NCBI GenBank assembly: GCA_947259435.1
Contig: CAMYMP010000099.1
Coordinates: 1,502-8,874 of the forward strand
From: an uncultured Woeseiaceae bacterium
Lineage (GTDB): Bacteria > Pseudomonadota > Gammaproteobacteria > Woeseiales > Woeseiaceae
Reading direction: 5' to 3'
DNA length: 7,373 nt
The notes beneath the pieces are model-generated. The model searched no databases, was not told the DNA's origin, and was given only the letters and a program-made list of their open reading frames with translations. Of the stretch, positions 1-6,093 are shown in pieces (the stretch's first letter is position 1; every line of letters begins with the position of its first letter). Made by a program: the position numbers and the translations under genes.

Positions 1-735
1 CTGGCCGACGGCTATCCTGACATCTACTCAATTTGCCGCGTGTTTCGCGACGGCGAACTGGGCAAGCGGCATTTGCCCGAGTTTACGCTGATTGAGTGGT
101 ATCGCCTCGGCTTTGAACTCGATGCAATCGTCGACGACACGCTGCGATTGCTGGCCACGTGCCTCGATAGGCCGCAGCTTGTTGAGAGACCCGTACAATA
201 CAACTATGCCGATGCTTTTGCGGCATTCGCGGGCGTTGACGTATTCGAAGCCTCTGATAAGGCGCTTGCTGATCGCTGCAATGCAGATTCCGGGCTTCGA
301 GCGCAGATCGGAGCCCATCGCGATGCGTGGCTCGACTTGATTATGGGCACCATCATCGCGCCGCAGTTTGCGCATGATCGCCTGACCGTCGTACGTCATT
401 TTCCGTCCAGTCAGGCCAGCCTGGCGCGTTTGTGCCCGGACGACCAGCGAGTCGCAGATCGCTTCGAAGTTTTCTGCGGTGAAACAGAGCTGGCGAACGG
501 TTACGTCGAGCTGCGCGACGCAAAGGAGCAGCGGCATCGCATCGATCGCGATCTCGAGACACGGCGGCGAGACGGTCGCCCCGCCTACCCGCCTGACCTG
601 AACCTGATCGATGCACTCGAAGCCGGCCTGCCCGCTTGCGCAGGTGTGGCCGTCGGCGTCGAGCGCCTGCAAATGACGCTGGATCGGACCGACGAAATTC
701 GACACGTCGTAACGTTTGCATCAGAGACAACATGA
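1..735 (+). CDS. epmA: EF-P (R)-beta-lysine ligase EpmA, 3' part
   Basis: EpmA (PoxA/GenX/YjeA) is a class II lysyl-tRNA synthetase paralogue without an anticodon-binding domain. It attaches beta-lysine to the conserved lysine of elongation factor P, which helps ribosomes through polyproline stretches. The frame is open from base 1, so the gene begins upstream. The 244 visible residues compare with 325 in E. coli EpmA, so about 80 residues including motif 1 are missing. Visible signatures, counted from the fragment start: class II motif 2 (FRDGE at 15-19, then PEFT at 26-29 and EWYR at 32-35), HFPSSQASL at 133-141, the substrate-pocket segment ETELANGYVEL at 161-171, and motif 3 GVAVGVERL at 215-223. 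The stop TGA overlaps the start of the next gene (ATGA). The protein substrate gene, efp, lies just downstream on the other strand. The partner gene epmB is not in the window. A full lysyl-tRNA synthetase is excluded because the stop closely follows motif 3 and these signatures are EpmA-like. Confidence 0.95.
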   Translation: MADGYPDIYSICRVFRDGELGKRHLPEFTLIEWYRLGFELDAIVDDTLRLLATCLDRPQLVERPVQYNYADAFAAFAGVDVFEASDKALADRCNADSGLRAQIGAHRDAWLDLIMGTIIAPQFAHDRLTVVRHFPSSQASLARLCPDDQRVADRFEVFCGETELANGYVELRDAKEQRHRIDRDLETRRRDGRPAYPPDLNLIDALEAGLPACAGVAVGVERLQMTLDRTDEIRHVVTFASETT

Positions 736-1205
736 CAGACACCGACTACCGCTTGCTGAGATCACAGCTCGTCGCACTGACCGGTGACGAAACCGACGCG
801 CTGGCAAACGCGAGCAACTTTGTCGGCCTGTTGTATAACGCGATCAATGACGTTAACTGGCTCGGCATTTATGTGCTGCGGGGCGACGAACTCGTACTGG
901 GTCCTTTCCAGGGCAAGCCCGCCTGCGTGCGCATCCCGGTTGGGGACGGAGTCTGTGGCGCGGCAGCCGAAACTCTCGAGACGCAGCGAATTGCCGACGT
1001 TCATGCGTTTCCCGGGCACATCGTGTGCGACGCAGACTCGAGGTCCGAGTTGGTCGTTCCGTTGCTTTTTCATGGGCGCTTAGTCGGCGTCCTGGATATC
1101 GACAGCCCGACACAGGACCGTTTCACCGCCTATGACCAGGAAGGAGTCGAGGCGCTGTGCCGCGCGTACTGCGAATTGCAGGCGCGACATGGGGCATTTA
1201 TTTGA
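732..1205 (+). CDS. msrC: Free methionine-(R)-sulfoxide reductase (GAF domain, fRMsr/MsrC)
   Basis: This 157-residue protein is a single GAF domain that reduces free L-methionine-(R)-sulfoxide to methionine in the cytosol. The family is regenerated by thioredoxin. Three cysteines lie at residues 65 (KPACVRI), 75 (DGVCGAA) and 99 (HIVCDAD). Their spacing of 10 and 24 residues matches the catalytic and resolving cysteines 84, 94 and 118 of E. coli fRMsr (YebR). The signatures [16 protein letters not shown] and [12 protein letters not shown] are typical of the family and separate it from cyclic-nucleotide-sensing GAF domains. I chose the ATG at 732 because it overlaps the epmA stop (ATGA) and leaves a full-length domain, so translation is probably coupled to epmA. 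No strong Shine-Dalgarno sequence is seen. The 3' end overlaps the 3' end of efp by 8 bp on the opposite strand. Confidence 0.93.
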   Translation: MTDTDYRLLRSQLVALTGDETDALANASNFVGLLYNAINDVNWLGIYVLRGDELVLGPFQGKPACVRIPVGDGVCGAAAETLETQRIADVHAFPGHIVCDADSRSELVVPLLFHGRLVGVLDIDSPTQDRFTAYDQEGVEALCRAYCELQARHGAFI

Positions 1206-1764
1206 CGCGGGAAACGTACTCCCGCGAGCGCGTGTCTACCTTGATGACTTCGTTCTGATCGACAAACAACGGGACGCGCACGACAGCACCTGTCGAAAGC
1301 TTGGCTGGCTTCACCCCCCCGCTCGCCGTATCGCCTTTGACCCCGGGATCCGTCTCGACGATTTCGAGTTCTACGAAGTTCGGCGCCTCGACCAGCAGCG
1401 GCGAATTATTCCACAGCGTCACCTGACAGACGTCGCCGTCACTGATCCAGTCCTGCGCATCGCCGACGGCATTGCCGTCAGCTGCATACTGCTCAAACGT
1501 GTCCGCGACCATGAAGTGCCAGAACTCACCGTCGTTATAAAGGTACTGCATTTCAGTATCCATGACGTCCGCGGCTTCGACACTCTCGCCTGACTTGAAG
1601 GTCTTATCGACGGTCTTGCCGGTCTTGAGATTCTTGATCCGCACGCGATTGAATGCCTGGCCCTTACCGGGCTTGACGAATTCATTCTCTACGATGATGC
1701 AGGGATCGGCATCGATGATGATCTTGAGTCCCGATCGAAACTCATTTGTACTGTAATTTGCCAT
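1198..1764 (-). CDS. efp: Elongation factor P
   Basis: EF-P binds between the P and E sites of the ribosome and relieves stalling at consecutive prolines. The 188-residue protein has the usual bacterial length and three-domain layout: an N-terminal KOW-like domain (about 1-64) and two OB-type domains (about 65-128 and 129-188). The loop [11 protein letters not shown] carries Lys34, the residue that EpmA beta-lysylates. The middle holds [11 protein letters not shown], and the C-terminal domain has [29 protein letters not shown] and the ending EYVSRVK, all classic EF-P motifs. An in-frame extension upstream to 1860 exists, but the family start [10 protein letters not shown] sets the start at the ATG at 1764. 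The Shine-Dalgarno sequence before it is weak. The gene runs convergent to epmA and the sulfoxide reductase and divergent from the FimX-like gene, so it is transcribed from its own promoter in 1765-1967. Confidence 0.97.
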   Translation of the reverse strand: MANYSTNEFRSGLKIIIDADPCIIVENEFVKPGKGQAFNRVRIKNLKTGKTVDKTFKSGESVEAADVMDTEMQYLYNDGEFWHFMVADTFEQYAADGNAVGDAQDWISDGDVCQVTLWNNSPLLVEAPNFVELEIVETDPGVKGDTASGGVKPAKLSTGAVVRVPLFVDQNEVIKVDTRSREYVSRVK

Positions 1765-1810
1765 AACGTCGGATGATACCGCAGTTCGCAGCGAGTGCGC
1801 GGGAATACCG

Positions 1811-1819
1811 ATTATCACA
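1811..1819 (-). promoter_or_regulatory. Possible extended -10 element for efp
   Basis: Read on the minus strand, TGTGATAAT forms an extended -10 (TGn followed by GATAAT, 5 of 6 consensus bases). It lies about 45 bp upstream of the efp ATG. No convincing -35 hexamer sits 16-18 bp further upstream, as is common for extended -10 promoters. The assignment is by eye only. Confidence 0.35.
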
Positions 1820-1955
1820 GCGATTCGCACCGAAGCCCACCGAAACTTGATTCTCGTCACGGTTTTGGAACGCCGAGCGCGACTGCGAGAGCGGCGGTGC
1901 TAGACTTATCGATCTTTACAAAATCCGGGCGGATAAGGAAATCGCCGGCCGTTGC

Positions 1956-1961
1956 AAAGGA
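1956..1961 (+). promoter_or_regulatory. Ribosome binding site deciding the TTG start
   Basis: AAAGGA lies 6 bp before the TTG at 1968. An ATG at 1961 is in another frame, and no ATG or GTG in the right frame occurs nearby upstream. The Shine-Dalgarno match therefore supports a TTG start for the REC-PAS-GGDEF-EAL gene. Confidence 0.6.
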
Positions 1962-1967
1962 TGCAAT

Positions 1968-4076
1968 TTGAACGGGCGCCATAGCATTTCGATTGCGGTT
2001 CTGACCGAGAATCAGGACGATGTAGCGCTGATAAACGGCACGCTCCGAGATGCCGGCCATGCAGCGCACTGCCATTGGATCAACAATCCCAACAACCTCG
2101 GTGACACGCTGTCTGCCGAGCACGTGGAATTGCTGATTCTGAATTGTGACAGTTACTCCGATACGGTTCGCCAGGTCATCAAGCAGAAGGACCGATACAA
2201 CCCCGAGGTACCTGTCATTGCGCTGCAGCAGGACGCTGACGAGACGAGTATTCAGAAAGCTATGCAAAGCGGCGCCTGCGACCTGGTCTCGATCGGACTC
2301 AGGGATCGCCTGCAGTCGGTCGTGACCCGCGAACTTCGCGCGCTGCGCGTCGAGCGAGCGTTGAACTCCACGATCCATTCGGCCTGCGAATACAAGAGAC
2401 AGCTCAAGGATCACATGCAGTCTTCGACGAGCGCAATCGCGTTGGTTGAAGAAGGCATTATCACTGACATTAATGACGCATGGCTGAAACTGTTCCGTTC
2501 CGCAAGCAACGACGAGGTGATCGGCCTGCCGTTGATGGACAACTTCGAGGCCGAGAGCCAGGCTGCTATAAAAGGTGCATTGATCGCCGCGATTGCCGGC
2601 AAATGGGCGGTTGACGAAAAGCTCATCGCCCGGTCGCAGGTAATCAGCGACGACACAAACGAAGTGCATCTTGAGTTTCGCAAGTTTATTTTTGATAACG
2701 GCCCTTGCGTTCAGGTGCGAATTTCGCCACCGCAAAAACCGAGCGATGAACCCACGAAGCTCGTTCACGATGCGTTGAAGCGGGATCCGACCACGCTGCT
2801 TTTCCATCGCGCCCAGTTTCTCGAGCGGATAAAGAAACGCCTGCTTAAGAAACCGTCTTCAGGCATGCATGTTCTGGCCTATGTCAGGATCGACAACTTT
2901 TCTGATGTGCTCGGGAAAGTCGGCATATTGAATTCGGACGAGATCCTCGGGCAGTTCGCCGAAGCGGTTCGTAAACGCCTGCATCCCCGCGACATTGCCG
3001 GCAGGTTCGAGGGTACGGCGCTCATGGTTCTGCTGGAACGCGGCAAAGCGCGGGACGCAGAGGTCTGGGGCAAGCAGCTTTGCGAGAGCATTAGCAAACA
3101 GACGTTCGAAGTTGAAGATCGCTCGACCAATTTGACCTGCACGGTCGGAGTGTGCGCGGCGAATGAAATCTTCAGCAGCCTCGAGGATTTCGTCGCCGCT
3201 ACCGTCGACGCCTACCATATCGGCAAGGAAGGCGGCGGCAATATCGCGATCCTGAGTGAGACCGCCGACGAGGATTCCAAGCAGAAGGAATTCGATGCAA
3301 TCTGGATCAAGCATCTCAGAGCGGCGTTGATGGAGAATCGCTTTCGTCTTGCGCAGTTGCCGATTGCCGGATTGCGCAGCGACGGTATCGAAATGTATGA
3401 CCTGCTGGTGCGCATGCTGGACGAACAGGGAAATTCGGTCTTGCCCTCGGAGTTCCTGCCAGCCGCCGAGCGCAATAACATGATGAAGAACATTGATCGC
3501 TGGATGATCAAGGCGGCGATGGAGTTTTGTGCGGATTCCGAGGCCGATCGCGTGTTTGTAAGACTGTCCAGACAATCGGTTATCGACCCCACGACTATCG
3601 CCTGGATGGAACGCGAGTTCGACAGCAGCAAATTCGACTGCACGCGGCTCGTCATGCAGATTCCCGAACGTGATGCCGCGAAGCACATCAAGCAGACTCG
3701 TGCGATTGTCAAGCAGCTGCGCAAGATGGGCGTCGGCTTTGCGCTCGAGCATTATGGCGTGGATCAGGAACGCTTCCAGATTCTGGATATCCTCAAACCG
3801 GACTACATCAAGGTCGATGGCGAACTGATGCACACATTGATGACCGACCCGGAAATGCAAAAGAATGTCGAAAGCATCGTGCGGGCCGCTGCTGAACGCA
3901 ACATCAGGTCGATCGCCGAACGTGTCGAAAACGCCAACGCAATGGCGGTGCTATTTCAGCTGGGCCTTGATTTCATGCAGGGACATTATGTTAATGAGCC
4001 TGAGGTCGTACTTCAGGATTCCGACAATGGACAACGCAGGTCACTAGCGGAATTGGCCGCTGCAAATGCCAGTTAG
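1968..4076 (+). CDS. FimX-like REC-PAS-GGDEF-EAL protein with degenerate catalytic motifs
   Basis: This 702-residue cytoplasmic protein has four domains: receiver (about 5-125), PAS (about 147-253), GGDEF (about 275-430) and EAL (about 443-682). All signature sites visible are altered. In the receiver the phosphoacceptor position appears to be Asn59 (LLILN), although Asp61 is close by. The GGDEF motif reads E348-G-T-A-L, so diguanylate cyclase activity is unlikely. The EAL motif reads D478-L-L-V-R; the NLS position is RLS (532-534), the second acidic motif is QIPE (564-567) and the DDFG position is EHYG (594-597). Arg482, corresponding to the c-di-GMP-contacting arginine of FimX, and KVD (615-617) are kept. 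Length and domain order match P. aeruginosa FimX (about 690 residues), a c-di-GMP-binding regulator of type IV pilus assembly with inactive domains. I infer a c-di-GMP-sensing effector. A weakly active phosphodiesterase cannot be ruled out. The TTG start is supported by AAAGGA 6 bp upstream. A FimV-like gene lies downstream on the same strand but has its own intergenic region. Confidence 0.88.
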   Translation: MNGRHSISIAVLTENQDDVALINGTLRDAGHAAHCHWINNPNNLGDTLSAEHVELLILNCDSYSDTVRQVIKQKDRYNPEVPVIALQQDADETSIQKAMQSGACDLVSIGLRDRLQSVVTRELRALRVERALNSTIHSACEYKRQLKDHMQSSTSAIALVEEGIITDINDAWLKLFRSASNDEVIGLPLMDNFEAESQAAIKGALIAAIAGKWAVDEKLIARSQVISDDTNEVHLEFRKFIFDNGPCVQVRISPPQKPSDEPTKLVHDALKRDPTTLLFHRAQFLERIKKRLLKKPSSGMHVLAYVRIDNFSDVLGKVGILNSDEILGQFAEAVRKRLHPRDIAGRFEGTALMVLLERGKARDAEVWGKQLCESISKQTFEVEDRSTNLTCTVGVCAANEIFSSLEDFVAATVDAYHIGKEGGGNIAILSETADEDSKQKEFDAIWIKHLRAALMENRFRLAQLPIAGLRSDGIEMYDLLVRMLDEQGNSVLPSEFLPAAERNNMMKNIDRWMIKAAMEFCADSEADRVFVRLSRQSVIDPTTIAWMEREFDSSKFDCTRLVMQIPERDAAKHIKQTRAIVKQLRKMGVGFALEHYGVDQERFQILDILKPDYIKVDGELMHTLMTDPEMQKNVESIVRAAAERNIRSIAERVENANAMAVLFQLGLDFMQGHYVNEPEVVLQDSDNGQRRSLAELAAANAS

Positions 4077-4092
4077 CGGATATTGATGGATA

Positions 4093-4120
4093 ACAAAGTG
4101 TGACGTACGTCACACTTTGT
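4093..4120. promoter_or_regulatory. 28-bp perfect palindrome containing a CRP/Vfr-type operator
   Basis: Two 14-base arms (ACAAAGTGTGACGT and its exact reverse complement) meet with no spacer. Bases 4099-4114 read TGTGA-N6-TCACA, the exact half-sites and spacing of the CRP family consensus, flanked by AAA and TTT as in strong CRP sites. It lies 16 bp after the FimX-like stop codon and 129 bp before the fimV-like GTG. A CRP/Vfr-type activator or repressor of the fimV-like gene is the likely reader. There is no T-run on either side, so an intrinsic terminator is less likely. The identity of the binding protein is inferred. Confidence 0.7.
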
Positions 4121-4135
4121 AGTTGGACTCATACG

Positions 4136-4166
4136 TTAACAGCAATAACACGACAGATCTTAGAAT
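4136..4166 (+). promoter_or_regulatory. Possible sigma-70 promoter for the fimV-like gene
   Basis: TTAACA at 4136-4141 (5 of 6 consensus bases) and TAGAAT at 4161-4166 (5 of 6) are separated by 19 bp, slightly wide, as at some activator-dependent promoters. The predicted transcription start is near 4173. That puts the centre of the CRP-like palindrome near -66, between the usual class I positions of -61.5 and -71.5. The assignment is by eye only. Confidence 0.35.
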
Positions 4167-4249
4167 AGGGTCATAGTACGCAGCAGCAATCACAAATAGT
4201 CTTGCGTGAATTAGGATCACGGCAAGTCGCAATTACGGAGTGTCGGCAC

Positions 4250-5329
4250 GTGAACAAATCGTCAAAGCTCAAAACCGCCCTCGTCGCAGTTGGCGGCAGC
4301 CTCGCAGCCATGCCAGCTGCTGCGCTGGAACTGGGCGACGTCAAAGTTCATTCCACGATTGGCCAACCGCTCCGTGCCAGCATTGCCTATGCGCTGGGAC
4401 CCAACGAGGCCATTACAGACACGTGTGTCACATTGCAAAAGAGCGCACCGTCCGGCAGTGACCTGCCATCGGTAAGCCAGGCGTCCATGATCGTTACCAA
4501 TGGCGTCATTGCCATAACCGGAAGTTCCATTGTCCGTGAGCCGCTCGTGACAATGCGTCTCAACGTGCGCTGCCCTTACACTGCGCAGCTGACGCGCGAA
4601 TACATGCTCTTCATCGATCCGCCAGGGACTGCTAGTGAGCCAGTTTCCGCACCGGCTGCAGCTGCTCCGGCAGCGCGACCGCAACGCTCGGCGCCGCCCG
4701 TGACAAAACCACGCACTGCCACTCGCCAGACGCCGGTCAATAATCAGCCGATCTCCAGCGCTACCCGCTACCAGGTACAACCCGGCGACTCGTTGTCGAT
4801 GATTGCGCAACGCATCGAGAACCGTCCGATCGGACTCTGGAACGCCGTCAATGAAATATTCGATGCCAACCCGGCTGCGTTCATTGACAATGATCCCAAC
4901 AAACTCAAGGCAGGCAGCTGGCTGAGTATTCCGAGTTTCGGTGCGAGCGAGCCCGTCACGATCGCCAGCGCTCCGCTTGAGCCAACCGCCAGAGGCAGTT
5001 CTTACGAGCCGGCGGCCGTCGAGCCGGCAGGTACTGTCGACGATAACGCAGGGTCCGAATCGACTGTCGAGGAACCGGTATCCGCACTGGCTGACCTCGA
5101 GCCTGGTGATGTCATTCTCGATAGTGATAAACCGTATGTCGACGCAACTGCAACGACGGGCAGCGGCGAAACCGTCGTCATCCCGGACACTTCGCTGGAA
5201 GGCCCGGAGGCATCGTCCAGTTCCCAGACCGTGCCTTTTGCCAGAATTCAGCCAACGACTCCGGCCACCGACCCGACAACGACAAACTGGTTGCTTTGGC
5301 TCGGCGGCGGCGGCCTGGCAATCATGTAA
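4250..5329 (+). CDS. fimV: FimV/HubP-like LysM protein, N-terminal part, ending inside the membrane helix
   Basis: FimV-type proteins are inner-membrane polar landmark proteins with a periplasmic LysM domain and an acidic cytoplasmic region; they act in type IV pilus assembly and polar organisation. The GTG at 4250 gives a clean signal peptide (NKSSKLK, hydrophobic core, cut near PAAA/LELG at 25-26) and has GGAG 9 bp upstream; an earlier TTG at 4202 lacks both features. The FimV N-domain (about 26-124) has LELGDVKVHSTIGQPL and REYMLFIDPP; Cys59 and Cys108 could form a disulfide. A Pro/Ala linker follows, then LysM (about 174-228: YQVQPGDSLSMIAQRI to LKAGSWLSIP), then an acidic stretch. The last residues, NWLLWLGGGGLAIM, look like the beginning of a transmembrane helix cut off by TAA at 5327. 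The segment from 5331 looks like the lost cytoplasmic part in another frame. As it stands the product is 359 residues, much shorter than typical FimV. The orthology to fimV is by domain architecture, not proven. Confidence 0.8.
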   Translation: MNKSSKLKTALVAVGGSLAAMPAAALELGDVKVHSTIGQPLRASIAYALGPNEAITDTCVTLQKSAPSGSDLPSVSQASMIVTNGVIAITGSSIVREPLVTMRLNVRCPYTAQLTREYMLFIDPPGTASEPVSAPAAAAPAARPQRSAPPVTKPRTATRQTPVNNQPISSATRYQVQPGDSLSMIAQRIENRPIGLWNAVNEIFDANPAAFIDNDPNKLKAGSWLSIPSFGASEPVTIASAPLEPTARGSSYEPAAVEPAGTVDDNAGSESTVEEPVSALADLEPGDVILDSDKPYVDATATTGSGETVVIPDTSLEGPEASSSSQTVPFARIQPTTPATDPTTTNWLLWLGGGGLAIM

Positions 5330-5330
5330 G

Positions 5331-6089
5331 ACTGACACACAGGAAGTGGAAGCGATTGCCGATGTCGACATGGACATCGCGGACGATTCGCCGACCGAAG
5401 AGAACCTGGCGCTTGATGCTGATCTGATCGTCGGTACGGGTCTGCAGGACGGTGCAGACGTAGACGTTGCGCAGGATTTTGGTTTTGCGGCGACGACCAA
5501 CCTGGATCTCGAGTTGCCGGAGGAAATGTCGAGCGGTTACCCATCGCAGGATACCGACATGATTGCGGCAATTACCGCAGAACAGGAGACTATTCTCGAA
5601 AGCGAGGTACTGCCGGAAGATGATGACTACGACATGTCAGTCATCGTCGACGCGACAAAGATGCCGGCGCCCGATGAGGTCACGGAAAAGGACCTGGAGG
5701 CGATTCACATCGACTCGAGCGACGACCCGCTGATTACCGACGATTACACCGTTAGCCAGGAAGCCGACTACAAGATCCTCGAGCAGGATTATGAGGATGA
5801 GTTGACCGCAACCCAGGCGCTCAACGTAGAGATCGCCAAGGCTGCCGAAGAACTTGCCTCGCGCATGGAAGACGATAATGATGGCGGCGAAACTGAAGAG
5901 ATGCCGCTCGCCACAGTGCACGAACTTGACCTTACGGCGCAGCTACAACCCAAGGACACCGAAGAGACCGGCGACGATGACGACACCGGCGTCAATCCGA
6001 CCGTCAACCTCGAAGCGGAAGACAAGACTGTGGAAATGACGCCCGACAGCACAGTCGAAATGCCAAAAGGCGGGTCTAAGGCCAGCTAG
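5331..6089 (+). pseudogene. Out-of-frame acidic C-terminal part of the fimV-like gene
   Basis: An open frame continues the fimV-like gene in a different phase and encodes about 250 strongly acidic residues, starting TDTQEVEAIADVDMDIADD. It holds many Asp/Glu, no cysteine and no hydrophobic segment, as expected for the cytoplasmic tail of FimV/HubP proteins. A short helical stretch (TATQALNVEIAKAAEELASRM) precedes the tail, which ends in TVxM-type repeats and GGSKAS. Joining it to the upstream part needs a net +1 shift, or a deletion whose length leaves remainder 2 when divided by 3. The rest of the membrane helix and its usual basic flank are absent, so I favour a deletion over a single-base slip. 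Possible internal starts (GTG 5346, ATG 5370) have no properly spaced Shine-Dalgarno sequence. If translated alone from 5370 it would be a 239-residue acidic protein. No TPR motif typical of the FimV C-terminus is evident. The 3' end is 4 bp from the convergent parC end. Confidence 0.6.
6000..6062 (+). repeat. Short TV-[NE]-[LM] peptide repeats
   Basis: Near the C-terminus of the acidic segment the peptide TVNLEAEDK is followed by TVEMTPDS and TVEMP, giving three tandem units of about 8-9 residues with a conserved Thr-Val-acidic/amide-Leu/Met core. The DNA of the units differs at synonymous positions, so this is an old or selected protein repeat rather than a recent DNA duplication. Confidence 0.45.
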
Positions 6090-6093
6090 GAGA

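Noticed and set aside
28..705. Minus-strand open frame of 225 codons opposite epmA
   Set aside because: The plus strand encodes unmistakable EpmA motifs; the antisense product has no recognisable features.
1765..1860. N-terminal extension of EF-P
   Set aside because: The 32 extra residues have no counterpart in the EF-P family, whose N-terminus matches [10 protein letters not shown]. The stretch is probably the efp promoter and leader.
1857..3860. Two long minus-strand open frames (1857-2807 and 2859-3860) opposite the FimX-like gene
   Set aside because: Neither product shows a domain or a ribosome binding site, and the plus strand carries four consecutive recognisable domains. Both are antisense shadows.
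4093..4120. The palindrome as an intrinsic terminator of the FimX-like gene
   Set aside because: The hairpin would be stable, but it is followed by AGTTGGACTC with no T-run on the plus strand, and no T-run on the minus strand either. The exact CRP half-site spacing explains it better.
4202..4249. TTG at 4202 as start of the fimV-like gene
   Set aside because: It has no Shine-Dalgarno sequence and would put a polar 16-residue extension before the signal peptide. The GTG at 4250 has GGAG 9 bp upstream and gives a normal signal peptide.
4941..5327. Upstream extension of the acidic C-terminal frame over the fimV-like gene
   Set aside because: In this phase the peptide is Arg/Ser/Pro-rich and unlike the acidic tail, while the other phase encodes the end of the LysM domain and the acidic linker. 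The extension is only open by chance.
5320..5345. Programmed ribosomal frameshift joining the two fimV-like parts
   Set aside because: There is no slippery heptamer or CUU/UGA-type shift site at the junction. A simple shift would still leave an abnormally short membrane helix, so a deletion or assembly error is preferred.
4262..5500. Long minus-strand open frame (about 412 codons) opposite the fimV-like gene
   Set aside because: It has no recognisable domain, has a low-complexity Arg/Ser/Cys-rich composition and lies opposite a gene with clear LysM and FimV domains. It is a GC-driven antisense shadow.
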